From: Rhodospirillales bacterium
GTDB lineage: Bacteria; Pseudomonadota; Alphaproteobacteria; Rhodospirillales; Casp-alpha2
Direction: 5' to 3'
DNA: 22,635 bases
Assembly: GCA_018664265.1 (NCBI GenBank)
Contig: JABJOR010000240.1
Coordinates: 1-22,635 of the forward strand
This document shows positions 8,040 to 16,753 of the stretch, piece after piece. The position numbers were made by a program, and so were the translations under genes. The notes below the pieces were generated by a model. That model was not told where the DNA came from. It saw only the letters and a program-made list of their open reading frames with translations, and did no database searches. Numbering within the stretch: the first letter of the stretch is position 1; each line of letters begins with the position of its first letter.

Positions 8040-10805
8040 ATGCAAACATCCAGTGCCTTTAGTTTTTCCAATCTGAAAACCCAAACTAAAATATTGCTCG
8101 GAGCCTGTTCGCCTTTGGTCCTGCTTGCAATGCTTGCGGGCCTTGTGATCTTTAATATTGGCTCGATTATGGACGCCAATAAAAAAGTGGACCGCACGCA
8201 TGTGGCGCTCTCTGATGTTAAAGATATTGTTAGCTCAGCCGTTGATATGGAAACCAGTATGCGCGGGTATTTGCTGGCCGGGCAGGAAAGTTTTCTTGAT
8301 CCATACAAGCAAGGCGAGGCCGAAACCTACAAGTCTTTTGAGGCATTGCAGGACTCAGTCAGCGACAGACCGGACCAGGTTGATAGATTGATCGAGGCCG
8401 AGAAAATTTTAAAATCCTGGCAAAGTGATGTAACTGAACCAAACATTGCCTTACGTCGCAGCATTGGTGATGCAAAAACCATGAACGATATGGCAGATCT
8501 GGTTGGTGAAGAACGCGGCAAAGTATATTTTGAAGATTTCCGAAATAAAATTTCCAGCTTTATTGATCGTGAAGTAAAACTTCTTGATACACGTCGCGCC
8601 GAGTTTGAAGCTGCAAAGACGTCTGTTGCTGAAAAGTTTGCCCAAGTCGAGGAAACCGCTAAGTGGGTCGATATTACCAATGATGTTCTAGCCAGTACGG
8701 CGAGATTGAAGTCGCACGTTATCACTATGGAATCTTCTCTTCGAGGGTTCTTGCTGACGGGCGAAGATGAACATATCGGGCCTTATAACGGCACCAAGTC
8801 CTTCTTCTTCGCTGAAACCAAGACATTGCAGGAAACCCTCGCCGATGATCCAAAACAGGCCAAAGCGATGGCTAAAATCGAGAAAGTCCTCCGTCTGTGG
8901 GATGAAAAGATAGCAATGCCAGCCATGGACCTTCGTCGACAGGTAAATGATGGGGCTCTTGCGTCATCAGAAGTTGAGGTCTTGGTTAAACAGAAAAAAG
9001 GCAAAAAATATTTCACTGCGTTCAATTCAATGATCCAGAGGTTTGGTGATGCGCAATTAATTTTGATGAATGAACGCCAAAAAGCGGCAAAGGCAGCGGG
9101 GGTCGCTGTCTCTGAAAATCTTGCAACCATGGCTAAAAATGAAGCCCGCGTCGCACGCAGCTATGTGGTTATCGGGATGGCAAACAGTGTTCTGGCTGCC
9201 GCTGTTGATATGGAAACCGGAATGCGGGGCTATCTGCTGGCGGGTAAAGAAGGGTTTCTGACCCCCTATACGAAAGGCAGTGAACGGTTTGATGGTCTGG
9301 TTGATGAGTTGCAAGAAACGATAAGTGACGATACTGACCAAGTTGCCTTGTTACAGGAAATGTCGCAGGTCATTGCAGATTGGAAATCCAATGTGACCGA
9401 ACCCACAATAGCGCTGCGTCGTCAAATTGGTGATGCAAAAACCATGGATGACATGGCAGATCTGATTGGTGAGGCCCGGGGTAAGGTATTCTTTGAAAAA
9501 TTTCGCGCAAAAATGGCGGAATTCACGGATGTTGAGAAAGACTTGATGGTGGTTCGTCAAGGCGACAATGAAAGCACTGTCACCAATACCTATTCCATGA
9601 TTTCAGGTTTTGTGGTTATCGGAATGCTAATCGGAATTGGCATTGCGTTCTTTGTTGGGCGCGCAATTGCAGGGCCTGTCAAAAGTATGACGGAATCCAT
9701 GGGGCGTCTTGCCAATGGTGATCTCGAGGTGAGTATCCCGGCACAGGAAAACCATGATGAGATCGGCGATATGGCTAAGGCTGTACAAATCTTTAAAGAA
9801 GCCGGGATTGAAAACAAACGTCTGGCAGAAGAAGCAGAGGAGTTGCGCGTTACGGCCGAGCAGGAAAGAGTGCATGGCGTGGAACTGGAAGAAGCCTCCC
9901 GCAAACGCAAAGACGAAAGAGAGCGTGTTGAGCGCGAAGAGAATGAACGCAAGCTTGCATTCCTGACCGAAGTTACGGGTGAGTTTGAACCACTACAGAT
10001 TAGTGCCATTGTGGGATCTGTATCGGATTCAGCTGGACAAATGTTGACGGCTTCCAATCTGATGGCCTCTACAGCCGAAAGCACCAATGAGAAATCCATG
10101 AATGTGGCTACGGCTTCAGAAGAGGCTTCCAGTAATGTTCATACGGTAGCCGTTGCTGCCGAGCAGCTAAGTTCCTCCATTAGCGAAATTAGCCGACAGG
10201 TTTCCGAATCATCGACGATTTCAGCCAACGCAGTAAAAGAAGCAAAAACCAGCCATGAAACAATTCAAGGCTTGGTCGAATCCTCAAAGCGTATTGGAGA
10301 AGTGGTAGAACTTATCACAGATATTGCCGAGCAAACCAATTTGCTGGCCTTGAATGCAACGATTGAAGCCGCGCGTGCCGGGGATGCTGGCAAAGGATTT
10401 GCTGTTGTGGCGGCAGAAGTGAAAAACCTTGCCAATCAGACAGCTAAAGCGACTGAACAGATTAGCGAACAGATTGCTGAAATTCAGGGCGCAACGGAAA
10501 GTGCCGCCGGAGCAATTGAGGGCATCGGAACAACCATTGGCCAGGTCGATGAGATTGCAACAGGCATTGCCAGTGCCGTTGAGCAACAATCGGCGGCAAC
10601 GCAGGAAATTTCTCGTAATGTAGAGCAGGCTGCACGGGGCACGGGGGATGTTTCAACGAACATTACAGGCGTCACCGCAGCCGCCGGAGAAACCGGCTCG
10701 GCAGCGCAGGAGATTCAGGGAGCCGCCAAGGATTTGTCTGGTCAGTCGGAATCACTAAAATCAACTGTCGATGAATTTTTGCAGAAAATACGTCAGCCTG
10801 GTTAA
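8040..10805 (+). CDS. Methyl-accepting chemotaxis protein with three tandem CHASE3-like sensor units
   Basis: A 921-residue chemoreceptor. The order is: membrane segment 1 (about 18-41), a long periplasmic sensor (42-518), membrane segment 2 (about 519-539), HAMP (540-593), a charged coiled-coil linker (about 590-655), and the cytoplasmic signalling domain with the hairpin tip [18 protein letters not shown] (about 763-782). The sensor has three copies of a CHASE3-type unit spaced about 160 residues apart: [14 protein letters not shown] (from 68), [15 protein letters not shown] (from 227) and [14 protein letters not shown] (from 389). Each is followed by a second conserved block (LRR...YF/FF..F). 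Units 1 and 3 are closest to each other. Typical CHASE3 receptors have one unit. No C-terminal CheR-tether pentapeptide is seen. No strong ribosome site precedes the ATG. The ligand is unknown. It stands alone with no che genes beside it. Confidence 0.93.
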   Translation: MQTSSAFSFSNLKTQTKILLGACSPLVLLAMLAGLVIFNIGSIMDANKKVDRTHVALSDVKDIVSSAVDMETSMRGYLLAGQESFLDPYKQGEAETYKSFEALQDSVSDRPDQVDRLIEAEKILKSWQSDVTEPNIALRRSIGDAKTMNDMADLVGEERGKVYFEDFRNKISSFIDREVKLLDTRRAEFEAAKTSVAEKFAQVEETAKWVDITNDVLASTARLKSHVITMESSLRGFLLTGEDEHIGPYNGTKSFFFAETKTLQETLADDPKQAKAMAKIEKVLRLWDEKIAMPAMDLRRQVNDGALASSEVEVLVKQKKGKKYFTAFNSMIQRFGDAQLILMNERQKAAKAAGVAVSENLATMAKNEARVARSYVVIGMANSVLAAAVDMETGMRGYLLAGKEGFLTPYTKGSERFDGLVDELQETISDDTDQVALLQEMSQVIADWKSNVTEPTIALRRQIGDAKTMDDMADLIGEARGKVFFEKFRAKMAEFTDVEKDLMVVRQGDNESTVTNTYSMISGFVVIGMLIGIGIAFFVGRAIAGPVKSMTESMGRLANGDLEVSIPAQENHDEIGDMAKAVQIFKEAGIENKRLAEEAEELRVTAEQERVHGVELEEASRKRKDERERVEREENERKLAFLTEVTGEFEPLQISAIVGSVSDSAGQMLTASNLMASTAESTNEKSMNVATASEEASSNVHTVAVAAEQLSSSISEISRQVSESSTISANAVKEAKTSHETIQGLVESSKRIGEVVELITDIAEQTNLLALNATIEAARAGDAGKGFAVVAAEVKNLANQTAKATEQISEQIAEIQGATESAAGAIEGIGTTIGQVDEIATGIASAVEQQSAATQEISRNVEQAARGTGDVSTNITGVTAAAGETGSAAQEIQGAAKDLSGQSESLKSTVDEFLQKIRQPG

Positions 10806-10876
10806 GGCATAATTTAAAGAAAGATAAAGACTGGATCAGTTGATAGCTTCAGGCTGTTCCGGGCTTTTTGCATTCA

Positions 10877-11182
10877 TCAGAGCGCGTCCATAAATTTTGC
10901 CAGTTTGATGTCCAGATCAGTGACACCTTTTGATGTGTGGGTCGTCAGGGTAACGCGCAGCTTGTTATAAGAGTTGCACCATTCCGGGTGGTGATTCATT
11001 TTTTCTGCTTTCATGGCAACGTGTGTCATAAAAGCAAAAGCCTCACTGAAGTTTTTGAAATCAAAATGTTTGCGGATGGCATCCCGTGCCTCGACTTCAA
11101 AACTCTCGTCGCTCATATCCATCCAGCCATCGAGTTCAGCGATGGCCTGCTTGCGTATGCTTCCTTGAAGTAACGGATCCAT
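10877..11182 (-). CDS. phhB: Pterin-4-alpha-carbinolamine dehydratase
   Basis: A 101-residue protein with the family signature EKMNHHPEW followed by YNKL and the C-terminal [15 protein letters not shown] block, which holds the dehydratase active-site histidines. The enzyme dehydrates 4a-hydroxytetrahydropterin to recycle the pterin cofactor of aromatic amino acid hydroxylases; some homologues act only in pterin salvage. The frame can be extended to a GTG at 11194, but the ATG at 11182 has a GGAGG ribosome site 5 bp upstream and is chosen. No phenylalanine hydroxylase gene is in the window. It lies 57 bp downstream of the class V aminotransferase gene on the same strand and may be co-transcribed with it. 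Confidence 0.9.
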   Translation of the reverse strand: MDPLLQGSIRKQAIAELDGWMDMSDESFEVEARDAIRKHFDFKNFSEAFAFMTHVAMKAEKMNHHPEWCNSYNKLRVTLTTHTSKGVTDLDIKLAKFMDAL

Positions 11183-11239
11183 GAACACCTCCACTATACT
11201 ATGTGGAAATATTCATGGGTAATTTCAAGGTGGCAGTTG

Positions 11240-12520
11240 CTATCGAGTGAGGTGCTCAGCGATAGCTTTCAGGGCACGTTCCACTTCATCTATGGTATTG
11301 TAGTGGGCCAAACCGACACGAACCACACCACCTTTGTCCATCAGGCCAAGTTGCCCGGCGGGCTCAATGGCGTAATTGTGGCCATCCCAGACATAGATGT
11401 CTTGTTCGGCTAGCTTGGCGGAAACATCAGATGGCTCGAAGCCTTCTGCGGTGAATGAAACTGTTGGAACCCGTCTTGCCAAGGCGTTGGAACTGGTGAT
11501 GCCGTGAACCTTTACGCCGGGCATTTCTGTAAGCCCTTCGATAAGGCGCTTGGTCATGGGGAGTTCATAATCACTGAGGGCATGCATGCCGGCACAAATT
11601 AGCTGGCGGCGTTCGTTGCCGGTATCTGCGTAACGGGTGCGGTAATGCTCATCGGCAATTTCACGGCCGGCCCAGGCAAAATAGTTTACGGTGGCGGTGA
11701 CGCCTGCCATGGCTTCGTGACTCAGGGTGCCTGACTCAAAACAATCAGGAGATTCTGATCCTGCCGGGCGAACCTTGTACAGCTCTAGCTGGTTGAGGAT
11801 ATCGAGACGGCCCCAAAGCACACCCATGTGAGGACCAAAAAATTTATAGGGTGAGCAAATAAGAAAATCGCAACCCAGTTCCTGTACGTCGATAACGCCG
11901 TGGGGTGCGTATTGTACGCTATCCACATAAACCAGGGCACCAGCGGCGTGGGCGCGCTGGCAGACGTCTTTTACATCGTTGATGGTACCGGTCATATTGC
12001 TGGCATGGCCGATACAGACCAGTTTGGTTTTGTCGCTGATCAGTTTATCAAGTTCGTCCAGATCAAACTCATAGGTTTCCGTATCAAACGGCAGCCATTT
12101 GACTTCCAGGCCATGATCGCGTGCCATCATCAACCACGGGGAAACGTTGGCATCGTGTTCCATGTGGGTCAGGATGATCTCGTCTCCATCTTCGAACATA
12201 TGACCGATGGAGCGCGAAATATGGAATGTCAGAGTGGTCATATTTTGACCAAAAATAATTTCCTGGGGTGAGCGGGCATTGACGAAATCGGCCATGGCCA
12301 AATGTGCCTGCTCATAAATGTCCCCGGCTTTTTGGGTTGTCGTAAAGTGGCCACCCAGATTTGCATTGGCATTTATCAGGCAATCGGTAATGGCATCAAT
12401 AACCATTTGCGGGACTTGTGTGCCGCCGGGGTTATCAAAGAAAACGGGTGCATCCGGGCCGCTGTTCTTAGCAATGGCAGGAAATTGAGCGCGGATTTTA
12501 TCAATATCAATGTTTGTCAT
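11240..12520 (-). CDS. Cysteine desulfurase-like class V aminotransferase (TIGR01976 / VC1184 type)
   Basis: A 426-residue PLP enzyme of fold type I. The N-terminus (FFDNPGGTQVP), the HMEHDANVSPW segment (about 140-152), and the PLP-binding Lys in SPYKFFGPHMGVLWG (about residue 226) match the cysteine desulfurase-like subfamily TIGR01976. These differ from IscS/SufS: there is no obvious mobile-loop catalytic Cys, so sulfur transfer is doubtful and the real substrate is unknown. It is cytoplasmic. The gene is divergent from a LuxR-type regulator, with 139 bp between the two starts. It has an AGGAT ribosome site. The neighbourhood (alcohol dehydrogenase, RidA, PreA-like enzyme) hints at amine or amino-acid catabolism; that is inference. 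Confidence 0.85.
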   Translation of the reverse strand: MTNIDIDKIRAQFPAIAKNSGPDAPVFFDNPGGTQVPQMVIDAITDCLINANANLGGHFTTTQKAGDIYEQAHLAMADFVNARSPQEIIFGQNMTTLTFHISRSIGHMFEDGDEIILTHMEHDANVSPWLMMARDHGLEVKWLPFDTETYEFDLDELDKLISDKTKLVCIGHASNMTGTINDVKDVCQRAHAAGALVYVDSVQYAPHGVIDVQELGCDFLICSPYKFFGPHMGVLWGRLDILNQLELYKVRPAGSESPDCFESGTLSHEAMAGVTATVNYFAWAGREIADEHYRTRYADTGNERRQLICAGMHALSDYELPMTKRLIEGLTEMPGVKVHGITSSNALARRVPTVSFTAEGFEPSDVSAKLAEQDIYVWDGHNYAIEPAGQLGLMDKGGVVRVGLAHYNTIDEVERALKAIAEHLTR

Positions 12521-12615
12521 AGAGTATCTATCCTAGTGTCTGGGTTTTTATATGACGAAAGACTATGCGTGTTAGGAAGAGTGGTATATCCTCCCTGAGA
12601 AGGACAACCAATATA

Positions 12616-12635
12616 AAGGTTATCCTGAAAACCTT
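12616..12635. promoter_or_regulatory. 20-bp dyad upstream of the LuxR-type gene (candidate operator)
   Basis: AAGGTT (12616-12621) and AACCTT (12630-12635) form perfect inverted arms around an 8-bp centre. The dyad is 20 bp long, the same length as classical lux boxes, although the sequence differs. It ends 24 bp before the ATG of the LuxR-type regulator and lies in the divergent gap with the aminotransferase gene. Autoregulation or control of the divergent gene is a guess. Confidence 0.35.
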
Positions 12636-12659
12636 AAACCAGAATGATTCCCATCCGAT

Positions 12660-13508
12660 ATGACTGTTAACTCCGGAAACGATGTGACGCGCGAAGTGCG
12701 CTGGAACAGCGAATTAGCCAAAATCATTGATCATATTGATAGTGATGATTTACCAAAACTGTTGATCGAGGGGCTTGCTGTGCTGGTTCCTTTTTCCATG
12801 TCGACAGTCTTTGTCAATCGTGGCCGGTCACGACCGATCTGCATTTATGATACGTTTCCAAACTCGGCAGCAAAATCGGGCATTGATAATTATATTAGCA
12901 GTTCATACGTGGTGAACCCTTTTTATCTGGCGCATCTCAATGGAATTAAAGAGGGGCTTTACCGAATACGGGATTTAGCTCCCGATGGTTATTTTCCCAA
13001 CGAGACCTACGACGACCACAAAGCAATTCCGGCTCCTGATGAGGAAATCGGTTACACGACGGTGGGTTGGCCCAAGGGTTTTGAAGAAATCAATATTGCC
13101 GTACCCATTGGAGATGTGACCGTCGAAATTGCCTTGTTCAACAGAATTCAGGATGGTGGGTTCGACGAAGACCATATGAACATCCTGCATGCCAGATCAC
13201 AGGTTATTTGTGCAATATTACGCAAGTATTGGCAACTGCATAGTGACAAGCTTTTGGCCAATCCACGAGATAGCAGTATGGATGAGGTGTTTGAGTCTTT
13301 CGGTTCTGAACTGCTGTCGCAGCGAGAATGTGAAGTCATTCAATACGTCATGCGCGGGCACTCTTCAGAATCCATAGCTCTCAACCTGAATATTTCCATC
13401 ACCACAGTGAAAACCCATCGTAAACGTGCGTATGCGAAACTGGAAATATCGTCTCAGTCAGAGTTATTTTCTTTATTCCTGAAATCAGCCAAAGTTCTGC
13501 ATGCCTAG
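12660..13508 (+). CDS. LuxR-family transcriptional regulator
   Basis: A 282-residue protein with a C-terminal LuxR/GerE helix-turn-helix at about residues 217-278: LLSQRECEVIQYVMRG, then SSESIALNLNISITTVKTH, then RKRAYAKLEI. The N-terminal 200 residues are a sensor domain without membrane segments. It lacks the Trp/Tyr/Asp pattern I would expect of an acyl-homoserine-lactone-binding domain and looks more like a GAF-type or unassigned fold, so it is not called a quorum-sensing receptor. It has no phospho-acceptor receiver domain. It is divergent from the aminotransferase gene and convergent with the alcohol dehydrogenase gene, either of which could be a target. A 20-bp dyad precedes it. The ATG has no strong ribosome site. 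Confidence 0.88.
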   Translation: MTVNSGNDVTREVRWNSELAKIIDHIDSDDLPKLLIEGLAVLVPFSMSTVFVNRGRSRPICIYDTFPNSAAKSGIDNYISSSYVVNPFYLAHLNGIKEGLYRIRDLAPDGYFPNETYDDHKAIPAPDEEIGYTTVGWPKGFEEINIAVPIGDVTVEIALFNRIQDGGFDEDHMNILHARSQVICAILRKYWQLHSDKLLANPRDSSMDEVFESFGSELLSQRECEVIQYVMRGHSSESIALNLNISITTVKTHRKRAYAKLEISSQSELFSLFLKSAKVLHA

Positions 13509-13550
13509 AGCAATCTGCCTAAACACTACACACTCTAGAAACCCGGCTTC

Positions 13551-14723
13551 TTACCAAGTCTTTTCAATCGCAGCCAATACAAATTCTTTACATTGGGCTT
13601 CATCCAGTGGCAATGGATTGGTCGGCAGGCAACCATCATGGGTCATCATCAATGCCAGTTGATCGGCTTCTTCCACTTTGACACCGAGCTCAGCCAGGCT
13701 GTGCGGTATATCAAATTCGCTCAGAAGGTCGATCACCCAGTTATAAAAGCCATCGAAATCATGTGTTTTAGCGCCGCAAATACGAGCCATGGTGGCGGCT
13801 TTATCTTCAATAACGGAACGATTGTAGCGCAGGGCTGCAGGCAGGACTACAGCATTGGTCAGGCCGTGTTGTGTATCATGCAAGCCGCCAACCATGTGGC
13901 TGGTGGAATGAACAAGGCCCAGCCCTTTTATAAATGCAATACCGGCGAGGCACGAGCCGACAATCATGGCATGACGCGCTTCAATATCTGTGCCGTCGTG
14001 ATAAACACGTTTAATGGCAGGAGCCATTAGCTCCAGAGCCTGCAACGCCGCACCATCGCATAAGGGATGATGTGCTGGCACCAGATAGGCCTCAATCGCA
14101 TGAACAATAGCGTCCATGCCTGTCCAGGCCGTCAGGTTTTGCGGCAAGCCAACGGTCAGTTCTGCGTCCAGAATACAAGCTACCGGATGATAATCCGGAT
14201 GATAAACACAGCGTTTTTCATGGTTGGTTGTGTTGGTTACCATGCCAGTAGCCTCGGTCTCGGCCCCTGTGCCGGAGGTGGTCGGAACACAAATCAATGG
14301 TGCAAACGGCCCAGCCTGCCCAATTGGCATGGGCTCGACTTCGCTATCGAAGGCCCAAAAATGTTCTCGATTCTTGTGGGCAATCAGGCCAATGCCCTTT
14401 GCTGCGTCCATGGAGCTGCCACCGCCAATGGCGATAACACTGTCACAATTATGCTCGCGAAAAGCCTGTCCGCCCAGATCACACTCAGTATCGGTTGGAT
14501 TGGGGGAGAAATCTGAAAACAGATGCGGATCAAGCCCGTCTGTTTTAAGGCTGTTCATAATCTCTGATATGAAAGGCAGGTCAGCCGTGCTGGAATCGGA
14601 CACAATTAAAGGATGAGATATGCCGCCAGCCCGAGCAATTTCGCTAAGTTGGTTGATGCTGCCTGGCCCAAAATGGATGGGGATTGGAAAGCTCCAGACT
14701 CCTGATTGCAGATTATCGAACAT
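13551..14723 (-). CDS. Iron-containing (type III) alcohol dehydrogenase
   Basis: A 390-residue member of the iron-dependent alcohol dehydrogenase family. The NAD-binding GGGSSMDAAKG motif is at about residues 98-108. The metal site is formed by the Asp and His of TGMDAIVHAIEAY (about 194-206) and by His residues in GLGLVHSTSHMVGGLHDTQHG (about 263-283). The length is the usual one for the family. These enzymes interconvert alcohols and aldehydes or ketones with NAD(P); substrate cannot be read from sequence. A strong ribosome site (AGGAGAGGG) precedes the ATG. The gene is convergent with the LuxR-type regulator and lies 91 bp downstream of the PAS_5 protein gene on the same strand. Confidence 0.93.
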   Translation of the reverse strand: MFDNLQSGVWSFPIPIHFGPGSINQLSEIARAGGISHPLIVSDSSTADLPFISEIMNSLKTDGLDPHLFSDFSPNPTDTECDLGGQAFREHNCDSVIAIGGGSSMDAAKGIGLIAHKNREHFWAFDSEVEPMPIGQAGPFAPLICVPTTSGTGAETEATGMVTNTTNHEKRCVYHPDYHPVACILDAELTVGLPQNLTAWTGMDAIVHAIEAYLVPAHHPLCDGAALQALELMAPAIKRVYHDGTDIEARHAMIVGSCLAGIAFIKGLGLVHSTSHMVGGLHDTQHGLTNAVVLPAALRYNRSVIEDKAATMARICGAKTHDFDGFYNWVIDLLSEFDIPHSLAELGVKVEEADQLALMMTHDGCLPTNPLPLDEAQCKEFVLAAIEKTW

Positions 14724-14814
14724 GAGGATTCCCTCTCCTTAATTATGATGGAATGAGAATGCTGCCGGATAATCAAACTGTCAATCACATCCGATCAGGC
14801 ACAAAAAGTAACTC

Positions 14815-15312
14815 TTATTGCACTCCGTCATGGTGCAGAATGGAAATCATGTTGGTTATGGTTTTATTGTCATCAGACAGTGGTAATTCAAGGAAGGCAC
14901 ATTTTATATGGTGCCTGTTTTGCCAGTGGATTGATCCGTAGGTGTAGGACATGGATGGATTCTGAACCAGCATTTCATAAAACGGGATATCGTCTTCGAG
15001 GTCATATTCACCGCCAATCAATTCGGATGCCCATTTCCCGGTAATGTCGAGCCCGAACAACTGCACGGCATTGCTTCCAAACAACCTGTAACAAAAATCA
15101 AACGGGGTTTGTTGACAATCAAGAACAATCACTGAACCCCACCATTCGGTGAGGTCTTCCAATTGAAAATCATTCCAGGCAGGCGCCAACCGGGTGCCTC
15201 GTTTTTCCTGCCACAGATCTATAAATGATTCAAATGGGGCAATTTTTGGCAATTTTTCATTTATATCAAAATATTCAAATGCCCAATTTTCAGTTTCTTT
15301 CCAAACTGCCAT
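14815..15312 (-). CDS. PAS_5-family single-domain sensor-like protein
   Basis: A 165-residue soluble protein resembling the alphaproteobacterial PAS_5 family. The diagnostic segment is FCYRLFGSNAVQLFGLDITGK (starts about residue 73 of the short form), like the family's YR..G..L....G.DLTG. The C-terminal half continues with the FLELPLSDDNK beta strands expected of a PAS core. No output domain is fused, so signalling would need a partner. The frame can begin at a TTG at 15333, but the ATG at 15312 has a GAGGGG ribosome site 6 bp before it and is chosen. A second member of the same family lies at 22319-22635. Location between the alcohol dehydrogenase and PreA-like genes is suggestive only. Confidence 0.72.
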   Translation of the reverse strand: MAVWKETENWAFEYFDINEKLPKIAPFESFIDLWQEKRGTRLAPAWNDFQLEDLTEWWGSVIVLDCQQTPFDFCYRLFGSNAVQLFGLDITGKWASELIGGEYDLEDDIPFYEMLVQNPSMSYTYGSIHWQNRHHIKCAFLELPLSDDNKTITNMISILHHDGVQ

Positions 15313-15392
15313 TCTTACCCCTCTTTTGCACAACCTAACGAATTCTACCAGAATCGTTTGAAGCAGGGAAGGTCAATATGGCGAATTGGGCA

Positions 15393-16625
15393 TTACCCTG
15401 TAGCCGCTAACACGTCCAGTTCTGATTTAGGTTTCATGGTAATGGCATCAAACGGGCAGACGTTATTGCATAGCTCACACCCGATGCAGGTGTCTGGTGT
15501 GGTGATAACATCCTGATCACCAGAAAACAGAGAGTCGTAGAAACACATCCGAATGCAGATGGAGCATTTCGGAAATTGACACTTTTCAGTATCGATCTCG
15601 CAATAGAGCGGCTCCATGGCGAACATTTCTGCAGGCGTCATCAGCGCTTTCTTTGAGGCAATTCCGTGAATGCTCTCGACGCTTGGATAGCCTTTGTCGT
15701 CGAGGAATTTTTCCATGCCGTCGATGACCTTGGGCAACCACTCGATACCTTTTAACATCAAAACAGAGCCGACCTGCATGACGCGCGCACCGCTCATGAT
15801 GAACTCGATTGCATCGCGCCAGTCAAAGATACCGTTGGAACCGGAAATGTCACAGCCCAGCTTGCCGTAGATGTCATTGACCCAGCGCTGGGTGATGTAT
15901 TTGACCCATGGCCCACCAACTCCGGCCGGGCCACCGATGTAGGGCTCCGCCTTATCAATGTCTACGGCGAAGCCGACGAAGCGCGAATTCACGGCCACAC
16001 TGGCGGCACCTGCATCCATGGCGGCTTTGGCAATTTCTGTCATGCGGTTGGTTTCTGGGGTCAACTTGACCATGACAGGAATATTGACGGCCTCGACAAT
16101 GCGGCGAGTTACTTCGGCTGTAACATTCGGGTCCTGGGCAATCCAGGCCCCTTCAGCACCTTCGCTCATTCCGGCGGGGTGAGGGCATTGGTAATTAACT
16201 TCCAGCATAGGAACACCACAGTCCTCGCACATTTTGGCAAGCTCGATCCAGCCTTCCATGGTACCCGAGGCGATATTGGCAATAATGGCAGAGCCATGTT
16301 CTTCGGCGTAGGCTTGTGTTTCCTTAAGGATGGAAATCCAGTCTTCGGCTTCTTCGCTGATGTAGCCGGAACGAGAATAGAACACAAATGAACGCGGTAC
16401 CTTACCTTTGATGATCTTGCCCTGATCATTCAAAATGGCGTATTTGGAATTTTTCGTCAGCATCTGCATGCCGGGAATATCACCAATGGTCTTGGTGATT
16501 ACGGCACCTGCACCATAATCAATGCATTGCTTGATATTTTCAACGCTGTTGCTGGGTTCAGCCGAAGCCACAATTACCGGGTTTTTCAGTGTTATACCTG
16601 AAAATTCAATGCTCATATCCGCCAT
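15393..16625 (-). CDS. PreA-like FMN / iron-sulfur oxidoreductase (dihydropyrimidine dehydrogenase family)
   Basis: A 410-residue protein with an FMN-binding dihydroorotate-dehydrogenase-type barrel (about 1-310) and a C-terminal ferredoxin module. The active-site strand NYQCPHP (144-150) and the KLTPE segment (188-192) match PreA and the C-terminal half of mammalian dihydropyrimidine dehydrogenase. The second cluster motif is standard (Cys380, 383, 386, 390). The first is odd: Cys349-x4-Cys354-x2-Cys357-x3-Cys361, two residues longer than the usual first gap. In the loop that carries catalytic Cys671 in mammalian dihydropyrimidine dehydrogenase (GLACGQDP), this protein has GAWIAQDP with Ile162 at that place. 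No PreT partner gene is present. The gene is divergent from a LysR regulator (128-bp gap). The substrate may therefore not be a pyrimidine. Confidence 0.85.
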   Translation of the reverse strand: MADMSIEFSGITLKNPVIVASAEPSNSVENIKQCIDYGAGAVITKTIGDIPGMQMLTKNSKYAILNDQGKIIKGKVPRSFVFYSRSGYISEEAEDWISILKETQAYAEEHGSAIIANIASGTMEGWIELAKMCEDCGVPMLEVNYQCPHPAGMSEGAEGAWIAQDPNVTAEVTRRIVEAVNIPVMVKLTPETNRMTEIAKAAMDAGAASVAVNSRFVGFAVDIDKAEPYIGGPAGVGGPWVKYITQRWVNDIYGKLGCDISGSNGIFDWRDAIEFIMSGARVMQVGSVLMLKGIEWLPKVIDGMEKFLDDKGYPSVESIHGIASKKALMTPAEMFAMEPLYCEIDTEKCQFPKCSICIRMCFYDSLFSGDQDVITTPDTCIGCELCNNVCPFDAITMKPKSELDVLAATG

Positions 16626-16685
16626 GTCAATATCCCCATTTCAAATTAATGCTTGCTGTTTTGCATGTGACACGATTTATGTTGA

Positions 16686-16722
16686 TTTGATAAATTCAAA
16701 AATCATGTGTATTATTGAATAA
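16686..16722. promoter_or_regulatory. Two small dyads in the lysR / PreA-like divergent gap (candidate LysR boxes)
   Basis: TTTGA-TAAAT-TCAAA at 16686-16700 is a perfect 15-bp dyad that contains the T-N11-A pattern typical of LysR-type regulators. TTATT-G-AATAA at 16712-16722 is a second perfect dyad. Their centres are about 24 bp apart, which resembles the paired recognition and activation sites in LysR-controlled divergent promoters. The region is AT-rich, so chance dyads are possible. Confidence 0.4.
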
Positions 16723-16753
16723 ATCTAATGAATAGCGAGAGGGGGCTAATTCT

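Noticed and set aside
10806..10876. Terminator between the chemoreceptor and pterin dehydratase genes
   Set aside because: A GC-containing stretch followed by five T residues is present near 10850-10869, but the stem pairs poorly, so I do not report it as a feature.
12660..13508. Calling the LuxR-type protein a quorum-sensing receptor
   Set aside because: The N-terminal domain lacks the residue pattern of acyl-homoserine-lactone-binding domains, and no luxI-like synthase gene is in the window.
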